Shown piece by piece: positions 36,235-44,767 of a DNA stretch of 64,000 bases; the first letter of the stretch is position 1; every line of letters begins with the position of its first letter. A program made the translations under genes and the position numbers. This DNA is from Candidatus Sulfotelmatobacter sp. Lineage in GTDB: Bacteria; Acidobacteriota; Terriglobia; Terriglobales; Acidobacteriaceae. The stretch covers positions 48,012 to 112,011 of the forward strand of contig JADGNQ010000006.1 in the NCBI GenBank assembly GCA_017883385.1, written 5' to 3'. Under the pieces are notes generated by a model. That model did not search any database. It was not told the DNA's origin and saw nothing but the letters and a program-made list of their open reading frames with translations.

Positions 36235-37293
36235 GTGGTTCTGGCAAGCAGCGTGCTTCTCTTAGGAGCATGGGCGGGGTTCGGGGAATCCATTAAAACT
36301 GAAAGCCTGCGGCAGTATGCCGACGCCATCGGCTTTGGTGTGGGTAGCAACATCCAGCGGCGGTTCTGGGACAGGGATCCTGGATTCAAACCGACGCTGG
36401 CGCGTGAGTTTAATCATGCTGTGTCGATCGTCTTTATGAAATTTACCCAGCCCGAGCGCGGGAAGTTTGATCTGGATTCGATTGACGATGACATGCTATT
36501 CGCGAAGACGCACAACATGAAGCTGTTTGGCGCGACGCTGATCTATCGGAACGATACCTCGCCGGACTGGTTGAATTTCGGGCGCATCACCTGCGGCGGT
36601 TGGTCGGCAAAAGAGCTGGACCAGATTATGAAAGAGCAGATTCAAACCCTGGTGCGCCGTGGTGGAGATACCTACTACGCGTGGGAAGTGGTGAACGAGC
36701 CGCTCGCGCCGGGCAAGAACGGTTGCTGGAGCCGCGTGTTAGGACAGGACGAGATGATTGCCAAGGCATTTCAATACGCGCGCGAGGCGAATCCGCGTGC
36801 ACTGCTCGTGTTGAACGATACCTTCGGGCAGGCGGGCGTCGACAAAGAACGGACCGATGAATTCTTTGCCTTGATTCAGCGGGTGAAGAAGCTGGGCGGG
36901 CCGATCGACGTCGCGGGCTGCGAGATGCATCTGGAAGCGCAGCAACTGCACGCGAACTACGTCGAAGAGTTCAAGTATTTTCTGCAGCAGGCAAAGGCTG
37001 CCGGAGTGCAAGCGCAAGTTACCGAGATGGACGTGTATCAGGGTCCAGCCGGAGCGGTAGCGGACCCGTACCAGAATCAGAAGAAAATTTTCTACGATGT
37101 CGTCCACACCTGTTTGCAGGACTCAAACTGCACTTCGTTTACGGTGTGGGGCATCAAGGATGGCTTAACCTGGCTGCGAACGCAAAAGGATTTGCCCGAC
37201 GCAAATCCGGTGTTGTTCGACGACGGGTACGGCAAGAAGCCGGCGTATTACGGCGTTCTCGAAGCGCTGAAGCAGGGCCGGCAAGTACATTAA
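36235..37293 (+). CDS. Secreted GH10 endo-beta-1,4-xylanase-like glycosidase
   Basis: 352 aa. The GH10 (beta/alpha)8 barrel is shown by the acid/base Glu in WEVVNEPL and the nucleophile Glu in VTEMDVYQ, together with FTVWGIKDGLTWL and YYGVLEALK. The N-terminus is hydrophobic (LASSVLLLGAWAG), a signal peptide. From GTG 36235 it lacks a basic n-region; from ATC 36208 it gains Lys and Arg. Sitting inside the EPS locus, it probably trims or releases the polymer rather than feeding on plant xylan. With ugd-uxs in the window, a xylose-containing EPS is a consistent idea. Confidence 0.88.
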   Translation: MVLASSVLLLGAWAGFGESIKTESLRQYADAIGFGVGSNIQRRFWDRDPGFKPTLAREFNHAVSIVFMKFTQPERGKFDLDSIDDDMLFAKTHNMKLFGATLIYRNDTSPDWLNFGRITCGGWSAKELDQIMKEQIQTLVRRGGDTYYAWEVVNEPLAPGKNGCWSRVLGQDEMIAKAFQYAREANPRALLVLNDTFGQAGVDKERTDEFFALIQRVKKLGGPIDVAGCEMHLEAQQLHANYVEEFKYFLQQAKAAGVQAQVTEMDVYQGPAGAVADPYQNQKKIFYDVVHTCLQDSNCTSFTVWGIKDGLTWLRTQKDLPDANPVLFDDGYGKKPAYYGVLEALKQGRQVH

Positions 37294-37379
37294 CCTCCCT
37301 CCCCAGGGCAATTTCGGGCGACAGATACTCCCTCAATGCCGCCCCGGTAAACTTCCAAATCTTTTGCAAGGAGATTCGT

Positions 37380-37559
37380 ATGGGTTTTTTACTGAAGGCC
37401 AGACGCAACCTATCCACCGTCGGTGAACTGTTAGGTTTCTTCACCGAAAACAAGCGCTGGTGGATTCTGCCGATGATCCTCACCCTGTTCCTTCTGGGTG
37501 CATTGATCGTCGTGGCACAGAGTTCCGCCATCGCACCGTTCATCTACACGCTGTTCTAG
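37380..37559 (+). CDS. Small membrane protein, DUF5989 (SxtK-like), carbamoyltransferase partner
   Basis: 59 aa. An amphipathic N-terminus (FLLKARRNLSTVGELLGFF) is followed by TENKRWWILPM and one TM helix (LTLFLLGALIVVAQSS). This matches the small family found beside CmcH/NodU-type carbamoyltransferases, including the saxitoxin cluster. AGGAG six bases before the ATG is strong. Its function is unknown; it may anchor the carbamoyltransferase at the membrane. Confidence 0.78.
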   Translation: MGFLLKARRNLSTVGELLGFFTENKRWWILPMILTLFLLGALIVVAQSSAIAPFIYTLF

Positions 37560-37567
37560 GAGATTGC

Positions 37568-37813
37568 ATGGAGATTTTGAAGAACATCTGGAGCACTTTA
37601 AAGCGGTTGTGGGAAGGCTGGAAGAAGATCGCGCACGTTATTGGAAACTTCCAGGCGCGCGTTCTGCTTACCATCTTCTACGCAATTCTCGTCCTGCCCT
37701 TTGGGCTGGCGGCGCGGCTGTTTGCCGATCCGCTGCGCATCAAACGCCCTCCAACCACCTGGCTGGACCATCCTAACGAGCCCATTGACTTGCAATGGGC
37801 CAGAAAGCAGTGA
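37568..37813 (+). CDS. Small membrane protein, SxtJ-like, carbamoyltransferase partner
   Basis: 81 aa. It shows IAHVIGNFQARVLLTIFYAI, then LVLPFGLAARLFADPLRIK and a final TWLDHP segment. This resembles the C-terminal half of SxtJ-type proteins, with a helix holding RVLLTxFY and PxGLxxRLF. AGGAG lies five bases before the ATG, and the gene starts eight bases after the DUF5989 stop and ends three bases before the carbamoyltransferase. The trio is therefore one translation unit. Biochemical role unknown. Confidence 0.72.
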   Translation: MEILKNIWSTLKRLWEGWKKIAHVIGNFQARVLLTIFYAILVLPFGLAARLFADPLRIKRPPTTWLDHPNEPIDLQWARKQ

Positions 37814-37816
37814 TTC

Positions 37817-39598
37817 GTGTACATCCTGGGAATCTCGTGTTACTACCATGACGCCGCGGCTGTCCTGTTGAAGGACGGCTGCGTGGTGGCGGCGGCTGAA
37901 GAAGAGCGGTTTTCGCGGATCAAGCATGACTACGGTTTTCCCAGTCAGGCCATCCAGTTCTGCCTCGACACCGAAGGCATCAAGGGGCCCGACCTCGACT
38001 ACGTGGTCTTCTTCGAGAAGCCGTTCCGCAAGCTCGACCGCATCCTGATGACGGTCCTGCAGACCTATCCCAAATCGTGGAAGGTCTTCCGTGAGTCGAT
38101 GATCAGCTGGATTATCGACAAGCTCTGGGTCGCCAGCACGCTCGAAGCGAAGCTGGGTGTGACCAAGGACAAAGTCCTGTTCTCCGAGCATCACTTGTCG
38201 CACGCGGCGAGCTCGTTCCTGTGCTCTCCCTTCGAGGAAGCGGCCATCATGACTGTGGACGGCGTCGGAGAATGGGTGACGGCCACCTGCGGTACGGGCA
38301 AGGGAACCCAGATCAAGCTGGACAAGCAGATCGAATTCCCGCACTCAGTGGGATTGCTTTACAGCGCGTTCACTGCGTTCCTCGGTTTCGAGGTCAACGA
38401 GGGCGAATACAAAGTGATGGGCATGGCGCCGTATGGGCAGCCGCGCTACGTCGACAAGGTCTGGAAGGTGGTGCATCAAAACCAGGATGGCTCCTTTACC
38501 CTGGACATGGATTACTTCAGCTTCCACCATTCCACCGACAGGACCTACAACAACAACTTCGTGAGGTTGTTTGGCGCGCCTCGTGATCCGAAGCTGCAGT
38601 TCTTTACCGCAGAAACCGGATTCCCGAAGTACTTCGGCGATCCTCCGTCGAACTACAAAGAATTGTGCGCAGTGAACCAGCACTATGCCGACATGGCAGC
38701 CAGCATTCAGAAGGTGACCGAGGAATTGCTGCTGGGCATGGCGCGCAACCTGCACAAAACGACTGGGCTGAAGCAACTCTGCATCGCCGGTGGCGTGGGG
38801 CTGAACAGTGTGGCCAACACGCGCATCCTCAAGGAGACGCCGTTTGAAGAACTCTACGTTCAGCCGGCGGCGGGCGATGGTGGCGGCGCACTGGGCGCGG
38901 CTCTGTGGGCCTGGAATACTCTGCTGGGCAAGCCGCGCAACTTCGTGATGAAGCATGCGTTTTGGGGCCGGCAGAACTCGGATGCCGAGATTTCGGATTT
39001 CCTCACGCAGAACAAGATTCCGCACACGCGCTTCGACAACGAAGATCAGTTGCTCGACACCGTGGTAGGACGGTTGACGGATGGCAAGGTTGTGGGCTGG
39101 TCGCAGGGGCGGTTCGAGTGGGGGCCGCGCGCGCTCGGCAGCCGCAGCATCATTGCGGATCCGCGCAATCCGGAGATGAAGGACATCGTGAACTCGAAGA
39201 TCAAGTTTCGCGAGCCTTATCGTCCATTTGCGCCTTCGGTTCTGGCCGACTCGGCGGAGCGTTACTTTGAGCTTCCCGAAGCCAAGCGTCACTATCCCGC
39301 GCGTTACATGCTGTACGTCGTACCGGTGAAAGAGGAACAGAAGGCGACGCTGCCCGCGATCACGCACGTGGATGGAACGGGCCGCCTGCAGACGGTCTTC
39401 AGCGAGCAGAGCCAGCGCTACTACCGGTTGATCGAGCGCTTTGGGCAGGCCACGGGCGTGCCGGTCATCATGAACACGTCGTTCAACCTGAAGGGTGAGC
39501 CGGTCGTCAACACTCCGGCCAACGCCTTCAGCACTTTCTCCAAGAGCGAGATGGACACGCTTGTATTGGAGAACTTCGTGGTCGACAAGACCGCGTAA
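37817..39598 (+). CDS. O-carbamoyltransferase (NodU/CmcH family), first copy
   Basis: 593 aa, full length. N-terminal domain: ISCYYHDAAAVLL, HHLSHAASSF and TVDGVGEWVTAT, the metal and carbamoyl-adenylate-forming site. C-terminal YrdC-like/carbamoyl-transfer domain: GRFEWGPRALGSRS, EPYRPFAPSVL and MNTSFNLKGEPVVNTP. It uses carbamoyl phosphate and ATP to carbamoylate a hydroxyl on a sugar or secondary metabolite. The GTG start lies three bases after the SxtJ-like stop. A second, diverged copy is at 44768. Confidence 0.93.
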   Translation: MYILGISCYYHDAAAVLLKDGCVVAAAEEERFSRIKHDYGFPSQAIQFCLDTEGIKGPDLDYVVFFEKPFRKLDRILMTVLQTYPKSWKVFRESMISWIIDKLWVASTLEAKLGVTKDKVLFSEHHLSHAASSFLCSPFEEAAIMTVDGVGEWVTATCGTGKGTQIKLDKQIEFPHSVGLLYSAFTAFLGFEVNEGEYKVMGMAPYGQPRYVDKVWKVVHQNQDGSFTLDMDYFSFHHSTDRTYNNNFVRLFGAPRDPKLQFFTAETGFPKYFGDPPSNYKELCAVNQHYADMAASIQKVTEELLLGMARNLHKTTGLKQLCIAGGVGLNSVANTRILKETPFEELYVQPAAGDGGGALGAALWAWNTLLGKPRNFVMKHAFWGRQNSDAEISDFLTQNKIPHTRFDNEDQLLDTVVGRLTDGKVVGWSQGRFEWGPRALGSRSIIADPRNPEMKDIVNSKIKFREPYRPFAPSVLADSAERYFELPEAKRHYPARYMLYVVPVKEEQKATLPAITHVDGTGRLQTVFSEQSQRYYRLIERFGQATGVPVIMNTSFNLKGEPVVNTPANAFSTFSKSEMDTLVLENFVVDKTA

Positions 39599-39631
39599 CC
39601 AAGGAATAGGCAGCGCGAGCATCGACTCAAA

Positions 39632-41128
39632 ATGAATACACAGCAAACACAAACCCGGTTACTAAACCTGCGAGGCGCAACCATGCTGTTCGCCTTCGTG
39701 GGCTTGGGATTTGTGTTGAGCCTGCTCGCGTACTATGCCTCGGCCGACTTCGAGCGGCTCAATCCGCTGCAGGCAGTCCTTCTGGTGGTTGGGATTCCAG
39801 CGGCGGTTGCGTTGGGAGCTTTCGGATTGCGACAGGGCGTTCGCCACTTCGCTGAGTTACGGGCGAATTGGACATGGTGGCACTGGCTGCTCTTCTTGCT
39901 GTTTGTGAGCACGCTGGTGTTTCGCATTCGCGACGTAGCAGCGGCGACCTCGGAGCCAGTCGATGCATGGGCGCTGCTGCGCCTCGGTCCTGAAGCCATT
40001 GTGGCTGGGATTCTGATCAAGCGTTTGATCAGCCACCGGACAGAGTGGTTGCGTCCCATGTTCAAGGGACTGGTGGGGGCGCTTGCCGTCTACGGAGTAG
40101 TTTGCGCAGTGTCTTCGTCGTGGTCGGTTTACGCCGCGTGGACACTTTACAAGTCGCTGGAGTTTTTGCTCGACGTTGCTGTACTGTCAGCGATTCTGTG
40201 CACAGTCGAAACGGCCGTTGGATTCAGGCAGGTTTTCAACTTCATTTACTGCCTGTATGCGCTCGAGTTGGGATGGACGTGGGTCAACGCTGCGATCTGG
40301 CCGTCGGAGGCGCTGGACGAACTTGGGCGCCTTTCCGGTATCTGGCCGGTGACGGCATCGAACAGCATCGGTATCGCGTCGGCCATCGTGTGCATCGTGG
40401 CCCTGGCGCGACTGGTCGGGCGTTCTTCGGAGAAGAGCGAGCGCTCGTGGTATGCGGTGGTGTTGGCGTTCGGAACCGTTTCGCTGATCGCATCGCAGAC
40501 GCGCAATTCGATGGCTGGTCTGGTGTTTGGCATCGCCCTGTTGCTTTGGTACGAGCGCCGCAAGTGGATCGGTTTTGTGACCGTGGGGTTGACGGCTCCG
40601 TTGCTGTTACTCACCAGCCTGGGGCCTCGCATCGCAACCTATCTGGCGCGCGACCAGACCCAGAGCCAGATCGAAGGCATGAGCAGCCGCATGGATTGGT
40701 GGACTTTCGCATGGCAGCAGTTCATGCATCATCCCCTGACGGGCTTGGGAGCTTATGCGGCAGGCAAGTTTGCGGTTCTCGGGAAGATGGGCGTGGGCAC
40801 AGCGTCGCAGATGCACAGCGACTGGATGGAAGTGCTCGCCGGCACGAGTTTCTGGGGAGTTGTGCCCTTCGCGGTCGCGCTGATTGGGTGTTGGTGGTTT
40901 CTCGGGATGAGTTACTGGGATGACTCGCTGGAGCCGAACGAGCGGCAACTGGCGGGGGAAGCGCTGGCGATTCTGGGCATCGTCACTTTGCGCTCGTTTT
41001 TCAACGTGGAGATGAGCTGGCACGCTCCGTTTCTGTTTCTGGTGGTGCTGGGATACGCGGAGTTTTTGCGCCGCAGGAAACGGGATCGTGCGATGGCGGC
41101 GGTTCCCGTGATTGCGTTGCAGTCCTAA
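39632..41128 (+). CDS. O-antigen ligase/Wzy polymerase family membrane protein
   Basis: 498 aa with about 11-12 TM helices. The large periplasmic loop and Wzy_C region are seen at SQTRNSMAGLVFGIALLLWY, FAWQQFMHHPLTGLGAYA and MHSDWMEVLAGTSFWGVVPF. Motifs alone cannot tell ligase from polymerase. With a Wzx, a Wzz and an initiating transferase in the same locus, a polymerase role is most likely. Confidence 0.85.
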   Translation: MNTQQTQTRLLNLRGATMLFAFVGLGFVLSLLAYYASADFERLNPLQAVLLVVGIPAAVALGAFGLRQGVRHFAELRANWTWWHWLLFLLFVSTLVFRIRDVAAATSEPVDAWALLRLGPEAIVAGILIKRLISHRTEWLRPMFKGLVGALAVYGVVCAVSSSWSVYAAWTLYKSLEFLLDVAVLSAILCTVETAVGFRQVFNFIYCLYALELGWTWVNAAIWPSEALDELGRLSGIWPVTASNSIGIASAIVCIVALARLVGRSSEKSERSWYAVVLAFGTVSLIASQTRNSMAGLVFGIALLLWYERRKWIGFVTVGLTAPLLLLTSLGPRIATYLARDQTQSQIEGMSSRMDWWTFAWQQFMHHPLTGLGAYAAGKFAVLGKMGVGTASQMHSDWMEVLAGTSFWGVVPFAVALIGCWWFLGMSYWDDSLEPNERQLAGEALAILGIVTLRSFFNVEMSWHAPFLFLVVLGYAEFLRRRKRDRAMAAVPVIALQS

Positions 41129-41131
41129 GAA

Positions 41132-42376
41132 ATGTACATGGCTGATTCGACTCTAGTCACGGGATACGAGCGGACGCACAGGGCTTCGGCGACGAAGCCT
41201 CTGAGCGTGGTCACCGTGCACAACCGCTACCTGATGCGGGGTGGCGAGGACGAGGTGTTCGAGTCGGAAGCACGGTTGCTCGAGGAGTACGGCTGCACCG
41301 TGAAGATGATCAGCCAGGAAATGACGAACCCGGCCGGACTCGTGGACAAAGCCCGGGTCGCGATCAATGCGGTTTGGTCTGACGGATGGTACGCAAAGTT
41401 CCGCGCGGAATTGGAAGAGACTCGGCCCGCGGTCGTCCATATCCACAATTTCTTTCCTATTATTTCGCCGTCGATTTACTACGCCTGCCGCGATGCGGGG
41501 GTTCCAGTGGTGCAGACGCTGCACAACTACCGCTTGCTTTGCCCCGGGGCGACGTTCTACCGCGATGGGAGAGTCTGCGAAGACTGCTTGCACGGCAGCC
41601 TGCTGAATAGCGTTGCGCATGGGTGCTATCGCGACTCCAGAGTGGGCACGGCAGTCGCGGCCCGCATGTTGAGCGCGCATCGCGGACGCCAAACGTGGTC
41701 GAAGACGGTAGATCGATACATCGCGCTGACGGAATTCTCGCGGCAGAAATTCATTGAGGGTGGCCTGCCTGCGGAACGAATCGTGGTGAAGCCGAACTTC
41801 GTGCTGCCTGATCCGGGCCCGGGAAAAGAAAAAGGCGACTACGCGATCTTTGTGGGGCGCCTCGTCGATTTGAAGGGTGTGCCGACGCTGTTGAAAGCCT
41901 GGAAGCTGCTGTCCGAACCGATTCCGCTGATGATCGCGGGAGATGGACCGTATCGCGCACAGTTGGAAGCGGAATTGAAGAGCGCCGGACTCAGCACTGT
42001 GAACTATCGCGGGCGGCTTTCGCGCCCTGAAACGCTGGCGGCAATGCAGAAGGCGAAAGCCCTGATTTTTCCGAGCGAGTGGTATGAGGGATTTCCCGTC
42101 ACCATCGCTGAGGCTTTCGCATGCGGCACGCCGGTGATCTGCTCCCGGCTGGGGTCGATGCAGGAGATTGTCGCGGACCGGGTTAACGGTCTTCATTTCG
42201 AAGCCGGGAACGCTGAGTCGCTGGCCGCGCAGGTGCGCTGGGCGTGGGCTCATCCGAATGAACTAGCGGTCATGTCGTCCGCCGCGCGCGCCGAGTTTGA
42301 AGCGCGGTACACCGCAGAACGCAATTACGAAATGCTGATGGATATTTACGAGGGAGTGATCTCAGAACGTGGCTAG
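41132..42376 (+). CDS. GT4-family glycosyltransferase
   Basis: 414 aa, GT-B fold. The N-terminus (VTVHNRYLMRGGEDEVFESE) and HNFFPIISPSIYYA are typical. The donor side shows IFVGRLVDLKGVPTLLKAW, MIAGDGPYR and the EX7E motif in EGFPVTIAEAFACGTPVI. A Cys-rich insert (CPGATFYRDGRVCEDCLHG) is common in related GT4 enzymes. It adds a sugar to the lipid-linked intermediate on the cytoplasmic face; the donor cannot be named. Confidence 0.9.
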   Translation: MYMADSTLVTGYERTHRASATKPLSVVTVHNRYLMRGGEDEVFESEARLLEEYGCTVKMISQEMTNPAGLVDKARVAINAVWSDGWYAKFRAELEETRPAVVHIHNFFPIISPSIYYACRDAGVPVVQTLHNYRLLCPGATFYRDGRVCEDCLHGSLLNSVAHGCYRDSRVGTAVAARMLSAHRGRQTWSKTVDRYIALTEFSRQKFIEGGLPAERIVVKPNFVLPDPGPGKEKGDYAIFVGRLVDLKGVPTLLKAWKLLSEPIPLMIAGDGPYRAQLEAELKSAGLSTVNYRGRLSRPETLAAMQKAKALIFPSEWYEGFPVTIAEAFACGTPVICSRLGSMQEIVADRVNGLHFEAGNAESLAAQVRWAWAHPNELAVMSSAARAEFEARYTAERNYEMLMDIYEGVISERG

Positions 42377-43421
42377 CACGCTGATTCCAGAACCCGAGGT
42401 CGTGGTCATACCGGCCAAAACCAAGAAGAGCTTCTTGCGCAAGCTAGGGAAGTTCGTGCTGTGGTTCGTTGTGATCATCGCGGTCAGCGAGATTGGACTG
42501 CGCTTCTTTGGCTACGGTTCCTACACCATCTACGTACCGGATCAGCGGCTCTTGTGGGTTCCGCGTCCCGGCCACGGGGTGACGGAAGTCAATCACCTTC
42601 CCATCACCATCAGCACCGACCGGTTCCGCTATCCACAGGCGTTGGGGACGAAGGCTCCCGGGGATGTGCGCATCTTCACCTTTGGAGATTCGGTCACGAT
42701 GGGCTGGGGCGTCAGCGACGAGCAGACCTATAGCGCGCAACTGGAGAAGCTGCTGAAGAGCAACTGCACGCAAAACAAAGTGCAGGTGATTTCGGCGGGC
42801 GCGAATGCTTATCCCGCCGGGCTGGCGGAAGAGCGAATCAAGAAGGTTGTGGAAGACGGGTACCAGCCCGACATCGTCATTATGGCCTACAGCTTCAATA
42901 TTGGATTCGTGGAACACATGCCAGAGCTGCAGGGAGTGGAGCGGGAGAAGTTTCTTGGGCGAGTGCGGGTGAAGTCTTACATACGGCGCAGTGCAATCTA
43001 CAACTTCCTGATCGAAGACCTGCTGCGCGAACTGGTGTACTACCGTCTGCGGAACGCCATGATGAAGGGGTCGTGGACGACTGAAAAGGAAAAGACGTCG
43101 GTGAACCTCGAGCGCTATCGCGCGGGCCTCGAATCGACGCGGCAGTTCTGCCTCTCCCATCACGTTCCGCTCGTGCTCCTGCTGTTGCCCTCGGAGAACC
43201 AGGGCGATGAGATGCATCCGTACCAGAAGGCGATGATGGAGTTCGCGGCGGCGAATCAGGTTCCGCTGGTTAATGCGATGGAGGGGTTCCGCTCGATTGA
43301 TCAGACGGGAATGTTCCTCGATCACGTGCATCCGACGGCCGCTGGTCACAAATTGCTGGCGGAAGAGTTGGCGAGAACGATCGAAGGTTCGGCTGAGTAC
43401 GCGGCAGCCTGTCGCAAGTAA
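42369..43421 (+). CDS. Membrane-anchored SGNH/GDSL hydrolase
   Basis: 350 aa. One N-terminal TM helix (FVLWFVVIIAVSEIGLRFF) anchors a periplasmic SGNH domain. Block I is FTFGDSVTMGWGV with the catalytic Ser, Gly and Asn lie in ISAGANAYPAG, and block V is DHVHPTAAGH with Asp and His. It is likely an O-acyl esterase or transferase acting on the glycan. The GTG start overlaps the preceding gene by eight bases. Confidence 0.82.
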   Translation: MASTLIPEPEVVVIPAKTKKSFLRKLGKFVLWFVVIIAVSEIGLRFFGYGSYTIYVPDQRLLWVPRPGHGVTEVNHLPITISTDRFRYPQALGTKAPGDVRIFTFGDSVTMGWGVSDEQTYSAQLEKLLKSNCTQNKVQVISAGANAYPAGLAEERIKKVVEDGYQPDIVIMAYSFNIGFVEHMPELQGVEREKFLGRVRVKSYIRRSAIYNFLIEDLLRELVYYRLRNAMMKGSWTTEKEKTSVNLERYRAGLESTRQFCLSHHVPLVLLLLPSENQGDEMHPYQKAMMEFAAANQVPLVNAMEGFRSIDQTGMFLDHVHPTAAGHKLLAEELARTIEGSAEYAAACRK

Positions 43422-43440
43422 TCGACACACAGAATCATCT

Positions 43441-44490
43441 ATGACCACTGCAATGGCTAAATCAAGTTCACCGGAATCGTCGAATGGACCCGTGTTTGTG
43501 GTGGGTATGTGGCGTTCCGGCACCTCGCTGCTTTACGCCTTGTTGAACCTGCATCCTCAGATCGCTCTTATGTATGAAGGCGACCTGCCGCTGCTCTCGG
43601 CTTTGTTCAAGGGCGGAAAATCGAAAAGCGATTGGGTGGAGCGCTGGGAGTTCTGGAACGGTGCGCTGAGCCGTCATCACATCGACTTGGCGTCGATCCC
43701 GCGCGATGTCGCCGGGCTGCCGGAGGCCATGGAACTGGTGTACCGCAAGCATGCCGGGCTTGCGATGTGGGGCTGCAAATCGCCGAACTACTACGACTGC
43801 ATGGTTCCATTGGCGAAACAGTTTCCCGGCGCGCGCTTCATTGTCATCTACCGCGACCCGACCGATGTCTGCCGCAGCATCGTGCGGGCGGGCCGAAAAT
43901 CTCGCTGGTTTGCCAAGAAGGGCCTGCCCTTGCGCGTCATCCTGGGGTATCGCGAAATGAAGCGGGAAGCCGAGGGGCTGGCGCGCATGGGAGCCAACGT
44001 CCACGAACTGCAATATGAAGAACTGGTGCGCGAACCCGCGACCGCGCTGACGGGAATTTGCCGGTTTCTGCAGATTTCCTACGATGCGCGCATGGTGGCG
44101 CTCGATGAGGCGGATCGGTCCGCAATCTACAACGCGGACCACCATGATGGCGTAAAGGGAAAGAAGATTGCGGCTGCGGTGGAGCGAGAAGAAGTTCTTT
44201 CGCCGGGGCTGCGAGCGAAGATCCGGCGCTATGCGAATCTCTGGCAGGCGGAGTTCGGCGGCATGTGGCCGGCGCATCCGGAACCGGACAGCACGCAGCC
44301 CGATCTGCCGGGCTGGATGGAGCGGAGTTTGGACCGCCTGCGCTATCGCGCCTTTCGCGGCTACGACCATGCGATTGCGGCGTTCTACTGTATCGCTCCG
44401 CTGGGCCTGCTGCGGGCTTACCGGCGGCGGCGGCAGCTGGCGGAAGCGACAAAAACTACGGACAACTTTCAATCGGTAGGAGCGGATTAG
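43441..44490 (+). CDS. PAPS-dependent sulfotransferase family protein, second copy
   Basis: 349 aa. The 5'-phosphosulfate loop is FVVGMWRSGTSLLYALLN, the 3'-phosphate motif is ARFIVIYRDPTDVCRSIVRA, and WGCKSPNYYDCM matches the paralogue at 13733. Its place among glycan-modifying genes implies sulfation of the EPS or of its lipid-linked unit. The ATG at 43441 lacks a clear ribosome binding site; ATG 43453 is an alternative. PAPS synthesis genes are not in the window. Confidence 0.85.
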   Translation: MTTAMAKSSSPESSNGPVFVVGMWRSGTSLLYALLNLHPQIALMYEGDLPLLSALFKGGKSKSDWVERWEFWNGALSRHHIDLASIPRDVAGLPEAMELVYRKHAGLAMWGCKSPNYYDCMVPLAKQFPGARFIVIYRDPTDVCRSIVRAGRKSRWFAKKGLPLRVILGYREMKREAEGLARMGANVHELQYEELVREPATALTGICRFLQISYDARMVALDEADRSAIYNADHHDGVKGKKIAAAVEREEVLSPGLRAKIRRYANLWQAEFGGMWPAHPEPDSTQPDLPGWMERSLDRLRYRAFRGYDHAIAAFYCIAPLGLLRAYRRRRQLAEATKTTDNFQSVGAD

Positions 44491-44492
44491 TT

Positions 44493-44750
44493 ATGAACCA
44501 GCCACAAACTTCGTTATCGGCAAAGAAAGGGTCCAGCATGGACACACCACACTCGGTGGAGTGCGTGCGGTGCCACCACGGACTTGAGGAATATTCGTTC
44601 GCGCGCCTGCCGCTCCTGTCATACGGGATGGGAGACGGGCACGTCATGCTGGAATGTCCCAAGTGCGGGCACGTGGAGTTTCTTTCCCGCACCAGCCCTC
44701 TGGTCGGGCAATTGCAGGCCATCCCCACGTACGTTGGAGACGGCGACTGA
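44493..44750 (+). CDS. Small zinc-ribbon-like protein (85 aa)
   Basis: Two CxxC pairs (CVRCHHG and CPKCGH, 38 residues between the first Cys of each) suggest a zinc ribbon. The ATG at 44493 lies two bases after the sulfotransferase stop, with AGGAG about 11 bases upstream; ATG 44538 would also keep both CxxC pairs. It precedes the second carbamoyltransferase, as a small gene also precedes the first. I do not recognise the family. Confidence 0.6.
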   Translation: MNQPQTSLSAKKGSSMDTPHSVECVRCHHGLEEYSFARLPLLSYGMGDGHVMLECPKCGHVEFLSRTSPLVGQLQAIPTYVGDGD

Positions 44751-44767
44751 ACGCTGAGATTAGAACC

